Assembly: GCA_949294085.1 (NCBI GenBank)
Contig: CASFFX010000006.1
Location: forward strand, 166,256 to 230,255
DNA: 64,000 nucleotides
From: an uncultured bacterium
Lineage (GTDB): Bacteria; Elusimicrobiota; Elusimicrobia; Elusimicrobiales; Elusimicrobiaceae
Direction of reading: 5' to 3'
A program made the position numbers and the translations under genes. The notes beneath the pieces were generated by a model. It did not search any database. It was not told where the DNA came from and worked only from the letters and a program-made list of their open reading frames with translations. Positions within the stretch are counted from its first letter, which is position 1, and every line of letters begins with the position of its first letter. Below, piece after piece: positions 41,199-50,205 of this stretch.

Positions 41199-42950
41199 AT
41201 GGAAAATAAGGAATTAGAAACAAAGCGCCACTCGTGCGCGCATATTATGGCGCAGGCGGTGCAGCAGTTGTTCCCCGGTACGAAACTCGGTATCGGTCCG
41301 GCCATTGAAAACGGCTTTTATTACGATTTTGATTGCCCCCACCAATTCACTCCCGAAGATTTGAAGGCGATTGAAGCCAAGATGAAGGAAATCATCAAGG
41401 CCCGCCAGCCTTTTGAACGCAAGGAGATGAGCAAAGCCGAAGCCAAAGAATTTTTCACCAAACGCGGCGAAACGTACAAGTTGGAATTGTTGGACGAATT
41501 GCAGGACGGAACGATTACCGTCTATATGAACGGCGACTATGCCGACCTCTGCCGCGGCCCGCACGTGGAACACACGGGCAAAGTAAACAGTTTTAAGCTG
41601 ACTGCCATCGCCGGCGCGTATTGGCGCGGGGACGAAAAACGCCCCATGCTCCAGCGCATTTACGGCCTGTGCTTTGATACCAAAGACGAGCTGAACGCCT
41701 ATATCAAGCAGCAGGAAGAAGCCGCCAAGCGCGACCACCGCAAGCTCGGCCCGGAACTGGACCTTTTCAGCATCAACGAAAACATTGGTCCCGGGTTGAT
41801 TTTAATGCACCCCAAAGGCGGTATGCTGCGCAAAATTTTGGAAGATTGGATTAAAGACCAAAACTTAAAACGTGGCTACGATTTGGTGGTCAGCCCGCAT
41901 ATTGCGCGGCTGCACTTGTTTGAAATCAGCGGCCACGCGGGTTTTTATTCCGACAGTATGTTCCACCCGATGGAAGTGGACGGCGAAAAATACCAAATCA
42001 AACCGATGAACTGCCCCTTCCACGTGGAAATTTACAAAACCCACTTAAGAAGCTACCGCGATTTGCCGCTGCGCCTGTCCGAACTGGGCACGGTGTACCG
42101 CTACGAACGCTCCGGCGCGTTGCACGGCTTGCTGCGCGTGCGCGGGTTCACGCAGGACGATGCCCACATCTTCTGCACGCCCGAACAAGTGGAAGACGAA
42201 GTGAAACAATGTTTTGAATTTGCCATGCACATTTTCAAAACCTTCGGCTTTGAAAAATACGCCGTGGAACTTTCCACCCGCGACCCCGAACACCCGGAAC
42301 ATTTTACCGGCGACGTGAAGGACTGGGAACGGGCCGAAAACGCCTTGCGCCACGTGTTGGAGACCAATCACATTCCCTACACCACGCACGCGGGCGAAGC
42401 CGCCTTCTACGGGCCGAAAATTGATATCAAGGTGATGGACGCTATCGGCCGCCTGTGGCAGCTGTCCACCATCCAGTTTGACTTCAACCTGCCCCAGCGC
42501 TTTAACCTGGAATACGTGGCTCCCGAAGGGCGCAAGCGCCCCATTATGGTGCACCGCGCGATGTTTGGCTCGCTGGAGCGCTTTACGGGCTTGATTATTG
42601 AGCATTACGCGGGGTGGTTCCCGCTGTGGCTGGCCCCGGTGCAGATTAAACTCTTGACGCTGACGGACGACCAAATTCCGTTTGCCAAAGAGGTGTATGC
42701 CAAAATGCGCGAAGCCGGCCTGCGCCCCGAACTGGACGTAAGACCCGAAAAACTGGGTCTGAAAATCCGCGAAGCGCATATGCAGCGTATTCCGTACACG
42801 GCCATCATCGGCGCCAAAGAAGCCGCCGAAGGCAAGCTGACAATTCGCTTGAAAGGCGGCGAAAATACGGCCGCTTTGCCGGTGGACGAGGTGATTGCCA
42901 AAATGAAGGAAGAAGTCGCTTCGTTTAGTTTGACCAACTTGCTGAAATAA
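41199..42950 (+). CDS. thrS: Threonyl-tRNA synthetase lacking the TGS domain
   Basis: A 583-residue ThrRS. It begins at the editing domain (KRHSCAHIMAQAVQQLFPGTKLGIGPAIENGFYYDF, with the HXXXH of SAD domains), then the class II catalytic core (IKPMNCPFHVEIYK with zinc-ligand Cys, VRGFTQDDAHIFC, VHRAMFGSLERF) and the anticodon domain. The N-terminal TGS domain of about 60 residues is absent. ATG at 41199 was chosen for homology, but it lacks a Shine-Dalgarno. An in-frame TTG at 41148 preceded by AAGGA could be the real start and would add 17 residues, still no TGS. Confidence 0.93.
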   Translation: MENKELETKRHSCAHIMAQAVQQLFPGTKLGIGPAIENGFYYDFDCPHQFTPEDLKAIEAKMKEIIKARQPFERKEMSKAEAKEFFTKRGETYKLELLDELQDGTITVYMNGDYADLCRGPHVEHTGKVNSFKLTAIAGAYWRGDEKRPMLQRIYGLCFDTKDELNAYIKQQEEAAKRDHRKLGPELDLFSINENIGPGLILMHPKGGMLRKILEDWIKDQNLKRGYDLVVSPHIARLHLFEISGHAGFYSDSMFHPMEVDGEKYQIKPMNCPFHVEIYKTHLRSYRDLPLRLSELGTVYRYERSGALHGLLRVRGFTQDDAHIFCTPEQVEDEVKQCFEFAMHIFKTFGFEKYAVELSTRDPEHPEHFTGDVKDWERAENALRHVLETNHIPYTTHAGEAAFYGPKIDIKVMDAIGRLWQLSTIQFDFNLPQRFNLEYVAPEGRKRPIMVHRAMFGSLERFTGLIIEHYAGWFPLWLAPVQIKLLTLTDDQIPFAKEVYAKMREAGLRPELDVRPEKLGLKIREAHMQRIPYTAIIGAKEAAEGKLTIRLKGGENTAALPVDEVIAKMKEEVASFSLTNLLK

Positions 42951-42967
42951 ATCAGTGGTTTTTCCCG

Positions 42968-42999
42968 GCCCCGCGCCCAACGCGGGGCCATTTTTTTAT
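42968..42999 (+). terminator. Terminator of thrS
   Basis: Stem GGCCCCGCG/CGCGGGGCC, CCCAA-type loop, T7. Confidence 0.88.
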
Positions 43000-43035
43000 A
43001 TACTAAAAGCAGGCCGTAACAAAGAGAGGATATGC

Positions 43036-44742
43036 ATGAAAAAACTGATGTTGTTGGCGGTAGGGTTAGTGGGGACGGTTTCGCTTTGGGCGCAGGCGCC
43101 CGTAACGGCGGACCAGCTCTCCCTGCGGGAACAGGTGGGCCAAACCATTATGCCCCGCGTGATGATTGGGGAGCAGAAACAGTTTAAGAAAGCCGTGCTC
43201 AACGGCGAAGTAACCGGGTTTTTTATCAAGGCCAAGGAAGGCTTGCTGGTGCAGCCGAAATTAAATGCCAAAAACCAGGCGCGCTTTGTGGCCAAACAGC
43301 GCAAAAAATTGTTGAAAACAATTCGCGATTTGCAAAAGTGGGCGGCCAAAAGCCCGCATAAAATCCCGCTGTTGTTAAGCATAGACTATGAAGGCGGCAC
43401 CGTTACGTCGCCCATGTTTTTGGGGCTGAAACAAATGCCGTCCAATATGCTGCTGGCCGCCTCGGGCGACGAAAAAATCGTTTCGGATATGTACGCGGCG
43501 CAGGCCCGCGAAATTTTGCTTTCCGGCGCCAATACCGCCCTGGGCCCGGTAACGGACGTCAATTCCAATCCGGCCAACCCCATTATTCAAACCCGCTCGT
43601 TTGGCGACAACGCCGCCCAAGTTGGCAAGTTTTCCGCCGCGGCGGTGCGCGCCTTGGAACAAAACGGCGTGCCGGCCTTTGTAAAGCATTTTCCGGGGCA
43701 TGGGGATACGTCGGTAGATTCGCACTACGAACAGCCGGTTACGTCCTTGCCGGCGGACCAGTTGTGGAAAACCCACATTTCTGCTTTTCAGGTGCCGGTG
43801 GACGCGGGCGTAACGGGCGTGATGAGTGCCCATGTGGTGTATCCGGCGCTGGACGCGGAAAATTCGGCCCTGTTCTCGCCTAAAATTTTGAAGGAACTCC
43901 TGCGCGGCAAAATGGGCTTTAAGGGGCAGATTGCCACCGACGGGCTGGATATGGGAGCGGTGAAAGGCGTGAGCGTGGAAGAAATCGTGCGCCGCACGTA
44001 TGCCGCGGGCAACAATATTTTGCTGTTAAGCGGGGAGGTGCGCGACGTAAAAACCGCCCGCACCTATCCCAAACGCGCGGCCGATTATGTGGTGCAGGCG
44101 CAGGCGGAAGCCCAGCCGGCCGTATCGGCGCAGCACATCCGCGAATCGGCCCAAAAAGTATTGGATTTGAAGGCCAAGCTGGGGCTGTTTGGCCCGGCCG
44201 CCGCCCCGCAGGCCGATACGGGCTTTGACGAAGCTTCCCAACGGGCGGCCGAAGCGGGCGTAACCCTGGTGCGCGACGAACAAAAATTAGTCCCGCTGGG
44301 TACAGAGCGCCAAACGGTGTGCGCCGTGTTTTTTGCAGACGGGATTTTCAGCCTGCAGTTAAAAGCGTTTACCGACACGCTGGCCCAAGGGGGGAAAACG
44401 GTCCGCTCCGTCTTTGCGCCGCTTACCCCGGCCGAGCAAACCGCCGCCCAGGCGCAAGCCTGTATGCAGGGGGCCGATGCGGTGGTGTTGGGCACGTCCC
44501 GCACCAGCGCGATGAATCAAAAGCAATACGAATTGGTACAGCAGCTGCTGGCCCAGGCCGTACAAAATGGGCAGCCGGCGGTTTTGATTTCGCTGCTAAA
44601 TCCGTATGAAATTCCGCTTTATCCGCAAGCCAAAACGGTGCTGGCCCTGTATGGCCCGACGGAGTACACCGCCCAAACGGCGGCCCAAATTCTTTTGGGC
44701 CAGGCGCAGGCCAAAGGGCGTTTGCCCATTGAACTCAAATAA
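43036..44742 (+). CDS. Exported glycoside hydrolase family 3 (NagZ-like, with C-terminal domain)
   Basis: A 568-residue exported GH3 enzyme with signal peptide (MKKLMLLAVGLVGTVSLWA). The barrel has LLLSIDYEGGTVTSP, GPVTDVNSNPANPIIQTRSFG, KHFPGHGDTSVDSHYEQP (the His/Asp general acid-base motif of NagZ) and IATDGLDMGAV (nucleophile Asp). A further 200 residues form the GH3 C-terminal sandwich. Likely hydrolyses beta-N-acetylhexosamine bonds in peptidoglycan in the periplasm. Start at 43036 follows AGAGAGGA. Confidence 0.9.
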   Translation: MKKLMLLAVGLVGTVSLWAQAPVTADQLSLREQVGQTIMPRVMIGEQKQFKKAVLNGEVTGFFIKAKEGLLVQPKLNAKNQARFVAKQRKKLLKTIRDLQKWAAKSPHKIPLLLSIDYEGGTVTSPMFLGLKQMPSNMLLAASGDEKIVSDMYAAQAREILLSGANTALGPVTDVNSNPANPIIQTRSFGDNAAQVGKFSAAAVRALEQNGVPAFVKHFPGHGDTSVDSHYEQPVTSLPADQLWKTHISAFQVPVDAGVTGVMSAHVVYPALDAENSALFSPKILKELLRGKMGFKGQIATDGLDMGAVKGVSVEEIVRRTYAAGNNILLLSGEVRDVKTARTYPKRAADYVVQAQAEAQPAVSAQHIRESAQKVLDLKAKLGLFGPAAAPQADTGFDEASQRAAEAGVTLVRDEQKLVPLGTERQTVCAVFFADGIFSLQLKAFTDTLAQGGKTVRSVFAPLTPAEQTAAQAQACMQGADAVVLGTSRTSAMNQKQYELVQQLLAQAVQNGQPAVLISLLNPYEIPLYPQAKTVLALYGPTEYTAQTAAQILLGQAQAKGRLPIELK

Positions 44743-44757
44743 CTTGCGGCGCATTAC

Positions 44758-44793
44758 AAAAAAACCCCGGTTCGTTGGAACCGGGGTTTTTTG
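44758..44793. terminator. Bidirectional terminator
   Basis: Eleven-bp stem AACCCCGGTTC/GAACCGGGGTT with A and T tracts on both sides, serving the GH3 gene and the minus-strand yggU. Confidence 0.92.
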
Positions 44794-44809
44794 ACAGACG
44801 TCCAAATTT

Positions 44810-45076
44810 TTACGGAATAGAATCCATAATTTTGCGAAGTTCTTCTTCGCTTTTGTCCCGCACTTCTACGGTTTTTTCTTTTCCCTTGGCGCCTTTGACG
44901 ATGATAATGCTTTCTTCGTGCACGTTGAAAAAGTCCGCCAGGAAGGTTCTCATGATGGCGTTGGCGGCGTCATCGTCCACTTTTTTGTTTTTAATCTTGA
45001 CGCGCAACACGCTGCCAATGCGGCTGATGACTTCGTTGCGGCCTGCGGTCGGGATTAAACGGACTTTTATAATCAT
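44810..45076 (-). CDS. yggU: DUF167 / YggU family protein
   Basis: An 88-residue DUF167 protein: IIKVRLIPTAGRNEVISR, DDAANAIMRTFLADFF and EESIIIVKGAKGKEKTVEV, all in the family pattern. Function in the family is unknown. It follows yggS with a 4-base overlap, as in many bacteria, so the pair is conserved here. Confidence 0.9.
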   Translation of the reverse strand: MIIKVRLIPTAGRNEVISRIGSVLRVKIKNKKVDDDAANAIMRTFLADFFNVHEESIIIVKGAKGKEKTVEVRDKSEEELRKIMDSIP

Positions 45077-45780
45077 AAACCCTCCAAATTTTCGGCAAAC
45101 AATTTGCTGCCTATTCTGGGCAGGGAAGACCCTTCTTCCACCGCCGTTTCAAAATCTTGGCTCATTCCCAGCGAGAGGTATCTTTCCTCTCCGGCGGGAA
45201 AATCTTCGTCAAACGCCTGTTTTACGCTGCGGAACAACGCCCGCAATTCTTCCTGTGCCGCTCCCTGCGGCGCAATGGCCATGTACCCGCACACCCGCAC
45301 GCCGGAAAGCGTTTTTTTCAGTTCCCGGGCCAAGGGCCGCGCCTGCGGCAGCGCCAGGCCGGATTGGGTGTCTTTATCCGTCAGCTTCACCTGCACCAGC
45401 GCGCGCAGGGTTTTGCCAGGCGGCAGGGCCCGTTCCAGCGCGTGGGCTGTTTCGGGGCAGTCCAGCGAGTCCACAAAATCAAACAGTTGGGCCGCTTTGG
45501 CGGCTTTGTTTTTTTGCAAATGCCCGATGAAGTGTTTTACGGTGTCAAAACGAGCGAAATCGGGGCGGGTCCACCGGGACAGGGCCTGCTGCACGCGGGA
45601 TTCCCCCACGTGGCGGATTAAACCTTTTTCCAGCAGCGTCAAAACGTCTTGATCTTGGGCGTATTTGGTTACGGCCAACAGGGTAATATCCTGCAAGCGG
45701 CGCCCGCTTCTTTGGCACGCGGCCGCCAGGGCGGCCTGAACGGTTTGAAAGTTGTTTACGAGCGCTTCTTCCCTGTTCAT
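45073..45780 (-). CDS. yggS: YggS/PLPBP pyridoxal phosphate homeostasis protein
   Basis: A 235-residue PLP-binding protein. The PLP lysine lies in LLAVTKYAQ, and HVGESRVQQAL, FIGHLQKNKA, LGMSQDFETAVEEGSSLPRIGSKLF are family motifs. It has no catalytic activity known; it keeps PLP pools balanced. The minus-strand TATAAT at 45802-45797 with AAGGGA near the ATG gives a short leader. Confidence 0.93.
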   Translation of the reverse strand: MNREEALVNNFQTVQAALAAACQRSGRRLQDITLLAVTKYAQDQDVLTLLEKGLIRHVGESRVQQALSRWTRPDFARFDTVKHFIGHLQKNKAAKAAQLFDFVDSLDCPETAHALERALPPGKTLRALVQVKLTDKDTQSGLALPQARPLARELKKTLSGVRVCGYMAIAPQGAAQEELRALFRSVKQAFDEDFPAGEERYLSLGMSQDFETAVEEGSSLPRIGSKLFAENLEGL

Positions 45781-45889
45781 AAAATTTCCCTTGACATATT
45801 ATACCAAAATATACTTTAATTGACCAATTTTTTTCCGTTTTATTCCGTCGGGGCTCCGCCTGACGCTTCCGCCGCGCGTACAGATTTAA

Positions 45890-45895
45890 TACAAT
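45890..45895 (+). promoter_or_regulatory. -10 box of a probably leaderless MFS gene
   Basis: TACAAT ends 8 nt before the ATG at 45904; no ribosome site. Confidence 0.5.
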
Positions 45896-45903
45896 ATACG
45901 CAT

Positions 45904-47148
45904 ATGCAAGCACAAACCAGACGCGGGATGATCATCATCGCCCTGGCCAACGGGCTGTTGCTGTTTGGCTACGGATTGTCCCTCCCGTTTTTTACCATTT
46001 ATCTGATTTCGCAGCGCGGCCTGAGCTCGGCCATGGCCGGGCTGGTCATTGCGCTGGCGGGGCTTTCCCGCTGTGTGTCCAGCGCCATCAGCGGCGAATT
46101 GGCCGACGCCTTCGGCCGGAAAACCGTGATGATGTGGGGGCTTTTTTCGCAGATTGTGGCGATGTTTGCGCTGGGGCTGTGTATAGAATTTAAGGTCCAG
46201 GTGGGCTGGATGCTGACGTGTTATTTTTTAACGACGTTTTTGGGGGCGTTTTTCCGCCCGGCCTCCAATGCCTGGGTAACCGACAACACCACCCCCAAAG
46301 ACCGGGTGGAAGCGTTTGGCATTATTCGCATCGGGCTCAACATCGGCTGGGCGCTGGGGCCGGCCGCGGGAGGCTTTTTGGTGCGGTATTCCTACAGCAT
46401 GGCCTTTTTCTTTACGGCGCTGTTGTACGCGGTAACCATTTTGTATCTCTCCCGCCAGGTGCAGGATAATCACCTGCCGTGCAAATCCCGCAAGCCCAGT
46501 TTTGTGTCGGCCCTGCTTTCCTTAAAAGACACCCGTTTGGCCAAAATTTGTTTTTACGTGGTGGTCATTACGGCCGTCAATTCGCAGTTGGTGGTGGGGC
46601 TTTCTATCCATTGCAAGCAGTATTTGCATATGCCGGAATATTACATCGGCTGGTTTTTTACCATCAACGGATTGGTGGTGGTGTTTTTGCAGTACTGGGC
46701 CACGAAACTGATGTCCAAAATCCGCCTGTCCACGGCTATGTTTATCGGGTGTGCGCTGTATGCGGTGGGGTTTGGGTCGGTGGGGTTTTTTGACGGTTTT
46801 ACCCTGATTGCGCTGGGCGTGTTTTTGGCGGGGCTGGGGGAACTGATTGTTTCGCCCGGGGAGCAGACGTTGGTGTCCAACATTGCTTCGCGCGAAACGC
46901 GCGGGCGCTACCTGGGGATGCTGATGGTGTTTTATAATTTGGGTTCGGCGGCGGGCTTCTTTGGCGCCGGGGTGCTGAGCGATTACATCGCCCCGCACTA
47001 CCTGCCCGGCCCGTGGCTGATTGTGGGCGCGGCCGCACTGTTGGCGGGGTGGGGGTTTTGGCGCATGCGCCACAGCCTTTCGGACGCCGAGGACGGCAAA
47101 ACCAATGTGCCCGTTCCTATTAAAAAAGATACAATAACCTTAAACTAA
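45904..47148 (+). CDS. Major facilitator superfamily transporter
   Basis: A 414-residue MFS permease with 12 hydrophobic helices. The loop between helices 2 and 3 has GELADAFGRKTVMMWG, the MFS signature, and helix 5 has GLNIGWALGPAAGGFLVR. The substrate is unknown; it resembles drug/sugar exporters of the MDR type. The start at 45904 is followed by a basic N-terminus (QAQTRRG). It lies 18 nt upstream of the DUF4321 gene. Confidence 0.87.
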   Translation: MQAQTRRGMIIIALANGLLLFGYGLSLPFFTIYLISQRGLSSAMAGLVIALAGLSRCVSSAISGELADAFGRKTVMMWGLFSQIVAMFALGLCIEFKVQVGWMLTCYFLTTFLGAFFRPASNAWVTDNTTPKDRVEAFGIIRIGLNIGWALGPAAGGFLVRYSYSMAFFFTALLYAVTILYLSRQVQDNHLPCKSRKPSFVSALLSLKDTRLAKICFYVVVITAVNSQLVVGLSIHCKQYLHMPEYYIGWFFTINGLVVVFLQYWATKLMSKIRLSTAMFIGCALYAVGFGSVGFFDGFTLIALGVFLAGLGELIVSPGEQTLVSNIASRETRGRYLGMLMVFYNLGSAAGFFGAGVLSDYIAPHYLPGPWLIVGAAALLAGWGFWRMRHSLSDAEDGKTNVPVPIKKDTITLN

Positions 47149-47166
47149 TTGGAGGAGTCTTTTACC

Positions 47167-47385
47167 ATGAGAGGAATTATTTTTGCCGTACTGACGCTCG
47201 TTTGCGGCGCGTTGATTGGATTGGGGTTGGAAAAAATCGCTTCCTTCCTGCCCGTCCAGCTGGACCAAGCCCTCACCCGGGTGTACGGCATTGGAATTCA
47301 TCCCCTTTCTCTGCACGTCAGCATTTGCGGGGCGTTGGGGTTGGTGATTGGGTACATCATCATTTCTAAATTTGTGCGGAAATAA
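47167..47385 (+). CDS. DUF4321-like small membrane protein
   Basis: A 72-residue protein with two hydrophobic segments (IIFAVLTLVCGALIGLGL and VSICGALGLVIGYIIISKF). It resembles the DUF4321 family, which in clostridia also lies next to maf. GGAGGAG lies 9 nt before the ATG. It ends one base before maf starts. Role unknown. Confidence 0.75.
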   Translation: MRGIIFAVLTLVCGALIGLGLEKIASFLPVQLDQALTRVYGIGIHPLSLHVSICGALGLVIGYIIISKFVRK

Positions 47386-47386
47386 T

Positions 47387-47944
47387 ATGCGGCTGATTTT
47401 GGCTTCCAAATCTCCCCGGCGGATTGCCCTGCTGAAAGAACTGGGGCTCCCGTTTGAAATTATCCCTTCGCAATCGCCCGAAAAAAGCGACAAAAAACGC
47501 CCCGCCGCCCGCGTGAAGGAATTGGCTATTCAAAAAGCGTTTGACGTGGCACGCAAGTATCCGGCCGCGGTAGTGATTGGCGCGGATACGCTGGTGTATT
47601 GCAAAGGGGAAATTATCGGCAAACCCAAGGACCGGGCCGACGCGCTGCGCATTTTGCGCAAGCTCAACGGGGCGTGGCAGTCCGTCTATACCGGGGTGTG
47701 CGTGATGAATTTGGAAGAGCAGAAAATGCTGTTTGGACACGATGTGTCTAAATGCAAAGCGCGCCGCCTCTCTGACGAAGAACTGCAGCATATGGCGGGC
47801 AAACACATGGACAAAGCCGGCGCTTACGCCGTGCAGGACCGCGACGACCACTTTATTGAACGGATTGTGGGAAGCCGCACCAATGTAGTGGGGTTTCCGG
47901 TGGAATTTTTTCAAAAATTATTTAAGGAGTTTTTAGCGTTATGA
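47387..47944 (+). CDS. maf: Maf-family nucleoside triphosphate pyrophosphatase
   Basis: A 185-residue Maf protein: LILASKSPRRIALLKELG is the opening signature, then VIGADTLVYCKGEIIGKPKD (catalytic Asp), and AYAVQDRDDHFIERIVGSRTNVVGFPVE. The family hydrolyses non-canonical dNTPs/NTPs such as modified pyrimidine nucleotides. Its stop overlaps the trxB ATG (ATGA). Confidence 0.93.
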   Translation: MRLILASKSPRRIALLKELGLPFEIIPSQSPEKSDKKRPAARVKELAIQKAFDVARKYPAAVVIGADTLVYCKGEIIGKPKDRADALRILRKLNGAWQSVYTGVCVMNLEEQKMLFGHDVSKCKARRLSDEELQHMAGKHMDKAGAYAVQDRDDHFIERIVGSRTNVVGFPVEFFQKLFKEFLAL

Positions 47945-48867
47945 CAGAAACGGATTTGCTGATTATCGGCGCGGGCCCGGCGGGCTGCAGCGCGGCTATT
48001 TATGCGGTGCGTGCCGGCATTAAAACGGTGATGGCCGGGGGCGCCGTTCCAGGCGGGCAGCTGCTGCAAACCAGCGATATTGAAAATTATGCCGGGTTTG
48101 TGGATCCGGTGGGCGGGTTTGAACTGATGGACAATATGCACAAGCAATGCAAACGGCTGGGCGTGGAATTTACGTCGGACGAAGTGGTGAAACTGGAAGG
48201 GGAAAGAACGCCCTTTACCGTTACCTGTGCCGACGGGAAACAATACCGCGCGGCCAGCGTGATTGTGGCTACCGGCGCCAAGGCGCGGTGGCTGGGGCTG
48301 CCCGAGGAAGAAAAATTTAAGGGGCATGGTCTTTCCGCCTGTGCCACGTGCGACGGTTTTTTTATGCGCGGCAAAACGGTGTGCATTGTGGGCGGCGGCA
48401 ATACCGCGTTTGAGGACGCGCTGTTCCTGTCCCAATTCTGCCCGCAGGTGTATTTGATTCACCGCCGCGATGCGTTCCGGGCGGACCAAGTAACCGTAGA
48501 AAAAGTAAAAAATACGCCTCATATTCACCTGGTGCTCAACAGCGTGCCGGTGGAAATTTTGGGTACGGACGCCGTGGAAGGCGTGCGCGTGAAGAACGTA
48601 AAAACCAACGAAACAACCGATATTGCCTGCTCGGGCCTGTTTGTGGCGGTGGGGGCAATTCCTCAGACGGAATTTTTGAAGGATTCGCTGGTGGCCTTGG
48701 CCGACAACGGCCTGGTGCTGGCGGACGACCGCACCCACACCACGGTGGAAGGCGTGTTTGCCGCGGGCGACTGTGCGGACAAACACTACCGCCAGGCCAT
48801 TATTGCGGCCGGGTCGGGCGCCAAAGCCGGGATTGAAGCGGCGGCGTTTGTGAATTTGCACCGCTGA
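47941..48867 (+). CDS. trxB: Thioredoxin reductase
   Basis: A 308-residue TrxB. FAD motif IIGAGPAGCSAAIYAVRAG, redox-active CATC in SACATCDGFF near residue 135, NAD(P)H motif VGGGNTAFEDALFL and IHRRDAFRADQ, and C-terminal VFAAGDCADKHYRQ. Reduces thioredoxin in the cytoplasm. It is the last of a DUF4321-maf-trxB unit. Confidence 0.95.
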   Translation: MTETDLLIIGAGPAGCSAAIYAVRAGIKTVMAGGAVPGGQLLQTSDIENYAGFVDPVGGFELMDNMHKQCKRLGVEFTSDEVVKLEGERTPFTVTCADGKQYRAASVIVATGAKARWLGLPEEEKFKGHGLSACATCDGFFMRGKTVCIVGGGNTAFEDALFLSQFCPQVYLIHRRDAFRADQVTVEKVKNTPHIHLVLNSVPVEILGTDAVEGVRVKNVKTNETTDIACSGLFVAVGAIPQTEFLKDSLVALADNGLVLADDRTHTTVEGVFAAGDCADKHYRQAIIAAGSGAKAGIEAAAFVNLHR

Positions 48868-48883
48868 GGTTTTTGCCTTCCGT

Positions 48884-48915
48884 ACCCCGGTTCCGTGCGG
48901 GACCGGGGTTTTTTG
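48884..48915 (+). terminator. Terminator of trxB
   Basis: Stem CCCCGGTTCC/GGGACCGGGG with GTGC loop and T6. Confidence 0.92.
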
Positions 48916-48920
48916 TCCCC

Positions 48921-48949
48921 TTGAAACGGGCTTTACGGGAAGTTATAAT
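48921..48949 (+). promoter_or_regulatory. Promoter of flavin reductase gene
   Basis: TTGAAA, 17-bp spacer, TATAAT; a near-consensus sigma-70-type promoter. AAGGGGG lies before the ATG at 48970. Confidence 0.8.
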
Positions 48950-48969
48950 AAAAAAAAAGGGGGAATTGT

Positions 48970-49476
48970 ATGCAAAGAGTACCGTATAATTTTAATGCAC
49001 AAAAAAATTTGGAAATTCTTGCCAAGAACGCTTTTTTGACGACGAAGTCCGGCAATAAAATCAACACGATGGTCATTGGGTGGGGCAGCCTGGGCGTGAT
49101 GTGGCGGCTGCCGGTGTTTAGCGTTATGGTGCGCGAGAACCGCTTTACGCACGAACTTTTGGAAAAATCGCACGAGTTTACCGTAACGATTCCCTACGGC
49201 AATGTGGAACATTTGATTCCGGTGTGCGGCGGCAAGTCCGGGCGGAATATGGACAAGCTGGCCGCCTGCGGATTAAAAACCCTCAAAAGCCACAAAATTG
49301 CCACCCCGGTGCTGGATTTGCCCGGTATGCACTTTGAGTGTTCCGTCGTGTACGCCCGCCTGATGGGAAAGGAGAATCTCAACAAAGCGCTGGACGAACT
49401 GTGGTACAACAAAGAACCGGAAGATTACCACGTGTTCTATTTCGGCGAAATTTTGGACAGCTACATTACCGAGTAG
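48970..49476 (+). CDS. Flavin reductase-like FMN-binding protein
   Basis: A 168-residue split-barrel flavoprotein: FLTTKSGNKINTMVIGWGSLGVMWRLPVFSVMVRENRFTHELLE is the FMN-binding start, with EFTVTIPYGN. The family reduces flavins or binds FMN in anaerobes. Its 3' end overlaps the convergent dipeptidase gene by 11 bp. Confidence 0.87.
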   Translation: MQRVPYNFNAQKNLEILAKNAFLTTKSGNKINTMVIGWGSLGVMWRLPVFSVMVRENRFTHELLEKSHEFTVTIPYGNVEHLIPVCGGKSGRNMDKLAACGLKTLKSHKIATPVLDLPGMHFECSVVYARLMGKENLNKALDELWYNKEPEDYHVFYFGEILDSYITE

Positions 49477-50146
49477 CGTGCTTCTTTTGCGGTTGTTTTG
49501 GACGGCCTCCTCTCTTTTCCGAGGGGAGGCTTTTTGGCGGGATAAAATCCAGCAGGGGTTTTTCCTTCCAGCCGGTTTTGTCAAAGTGCCACCACTCGGT
49601 GCGGGTGTAGGTAAAGCCGGCGGCGGTCATAATTTTTTTAAGGGCTTCCCGCCGCTCCAAAATGGCCGGGGGCAAATCGTAAAAATCCATATGGGCACGG
49701 GGGGAAAAGTCGTCAAAATCCGTTGGCATGGGCAGGGGATTGCCTTGAAAGTCGCACGGAGTTAAATCCACCGCCATGGCGCGGGTGTGGCGGGAGCCCT
49801 TTTTAGGCGGGGCCACATAGCTGGGGTTGGGGACGGCCTGCCACAGCTTCTGCTGGGCGTACGGCGGGCGGTAGCAATCCCACAGGCAAAAGGTAAAAGG
49901 TTCTTTTTGCCGGGCAGCCAGCCGGACGGCTTTTTTAAGGGCGGAGATAACTTCCGGGTGCAGGTAGCACTGGGAAAAATCGTATATCGTTTTGCCCGTA
50001 AAATTGCGCGGGGTGGCATAGCGCAGGCGGACGAAAACCTGTAAGTCTTTTTCGTCGGCTACGTTTTTTAGTTCGGGGGCGGCCCAGCCCGGCCCTGCGG
50101 CCAGCAAAAGGGCGGCGCACACCAAGCGCCAGCGGGTATGTTTCAT
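49466..50146 (-). CDS. Exported D-Ala-D-Ala dipeptidase (VanX/DdpX family)
   Basis: A 226-residue exported VanX-like zinc peptidase with signal peptide (MKHTRWRLVCAALLLAAGPGWA). Zinc/catalytic residues: His120 and Asp127 in SRHTRAMAVDL, Glu184 and His187 in EWWHFD. Arg in DCYRPPYAQ matches the VanX substrate-binding segment. It splits D-Ala-D-Ala, here likely for periplasmic turnover rather than vancomycin resistance, since no vanA/H is nearby. Basic tail. Divergent from era, likely leaderless. Confidence 0.88.
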   Translation of the reverse strand: MKHTRWRLVCAALLLAAGPGWAAPELKNVADEKDLQVFVRLRYATPRNFTGKTIYDFSQCYLHPEVISALKKAVRLAARQKEPFTFCLWDCYRPPYAQQKLWQAVPNPSYVAPPKKGSRHTRAMAVDLTPCDFQGNPLPMPTDFDDFSPRAHMDFYDLPPAILERREALKKIMTAAGFTYTRTEWWHFDKTGWKEKPLLDFIPPKSLPSEKRGGRPKQPQKKHATR

Positions 50147-50152
50147 ACGGGT

Positions 50153-50158
50153 AGTATA
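50153..50158 (-). promoter_or_regulatory. -10 box of a probably leaderless dipeptidase gene
   Basis: Minus-strand TATACT ends 6 nt before the ATG at 50146. Confidence 0.55.
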
Positions 50159-50170
50159 GCAGTTTACGCA

Positions 50171-50199
50171 TTGGCGAAGCAGCAAAAAATAAGTACAAT
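50171..50199 (+). promoter_or_regulatory. Promoter of probably leaderless era
   Basis: TTGGCG, 17-bp spacer, TACAAT ending 6 nt before the ATG at 50206; no ribosome site. Confidence 0.65.
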
Positions 50200-50205
50200 A
50201 CTTCT

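Noticed and set aside
49466-50146. Vancomycin-resistance gene vanX
   Set aside because: The protein is VanX-like but exported and alone; no vanH, vanA or vanRS nearby, so a turnover role is more likely.
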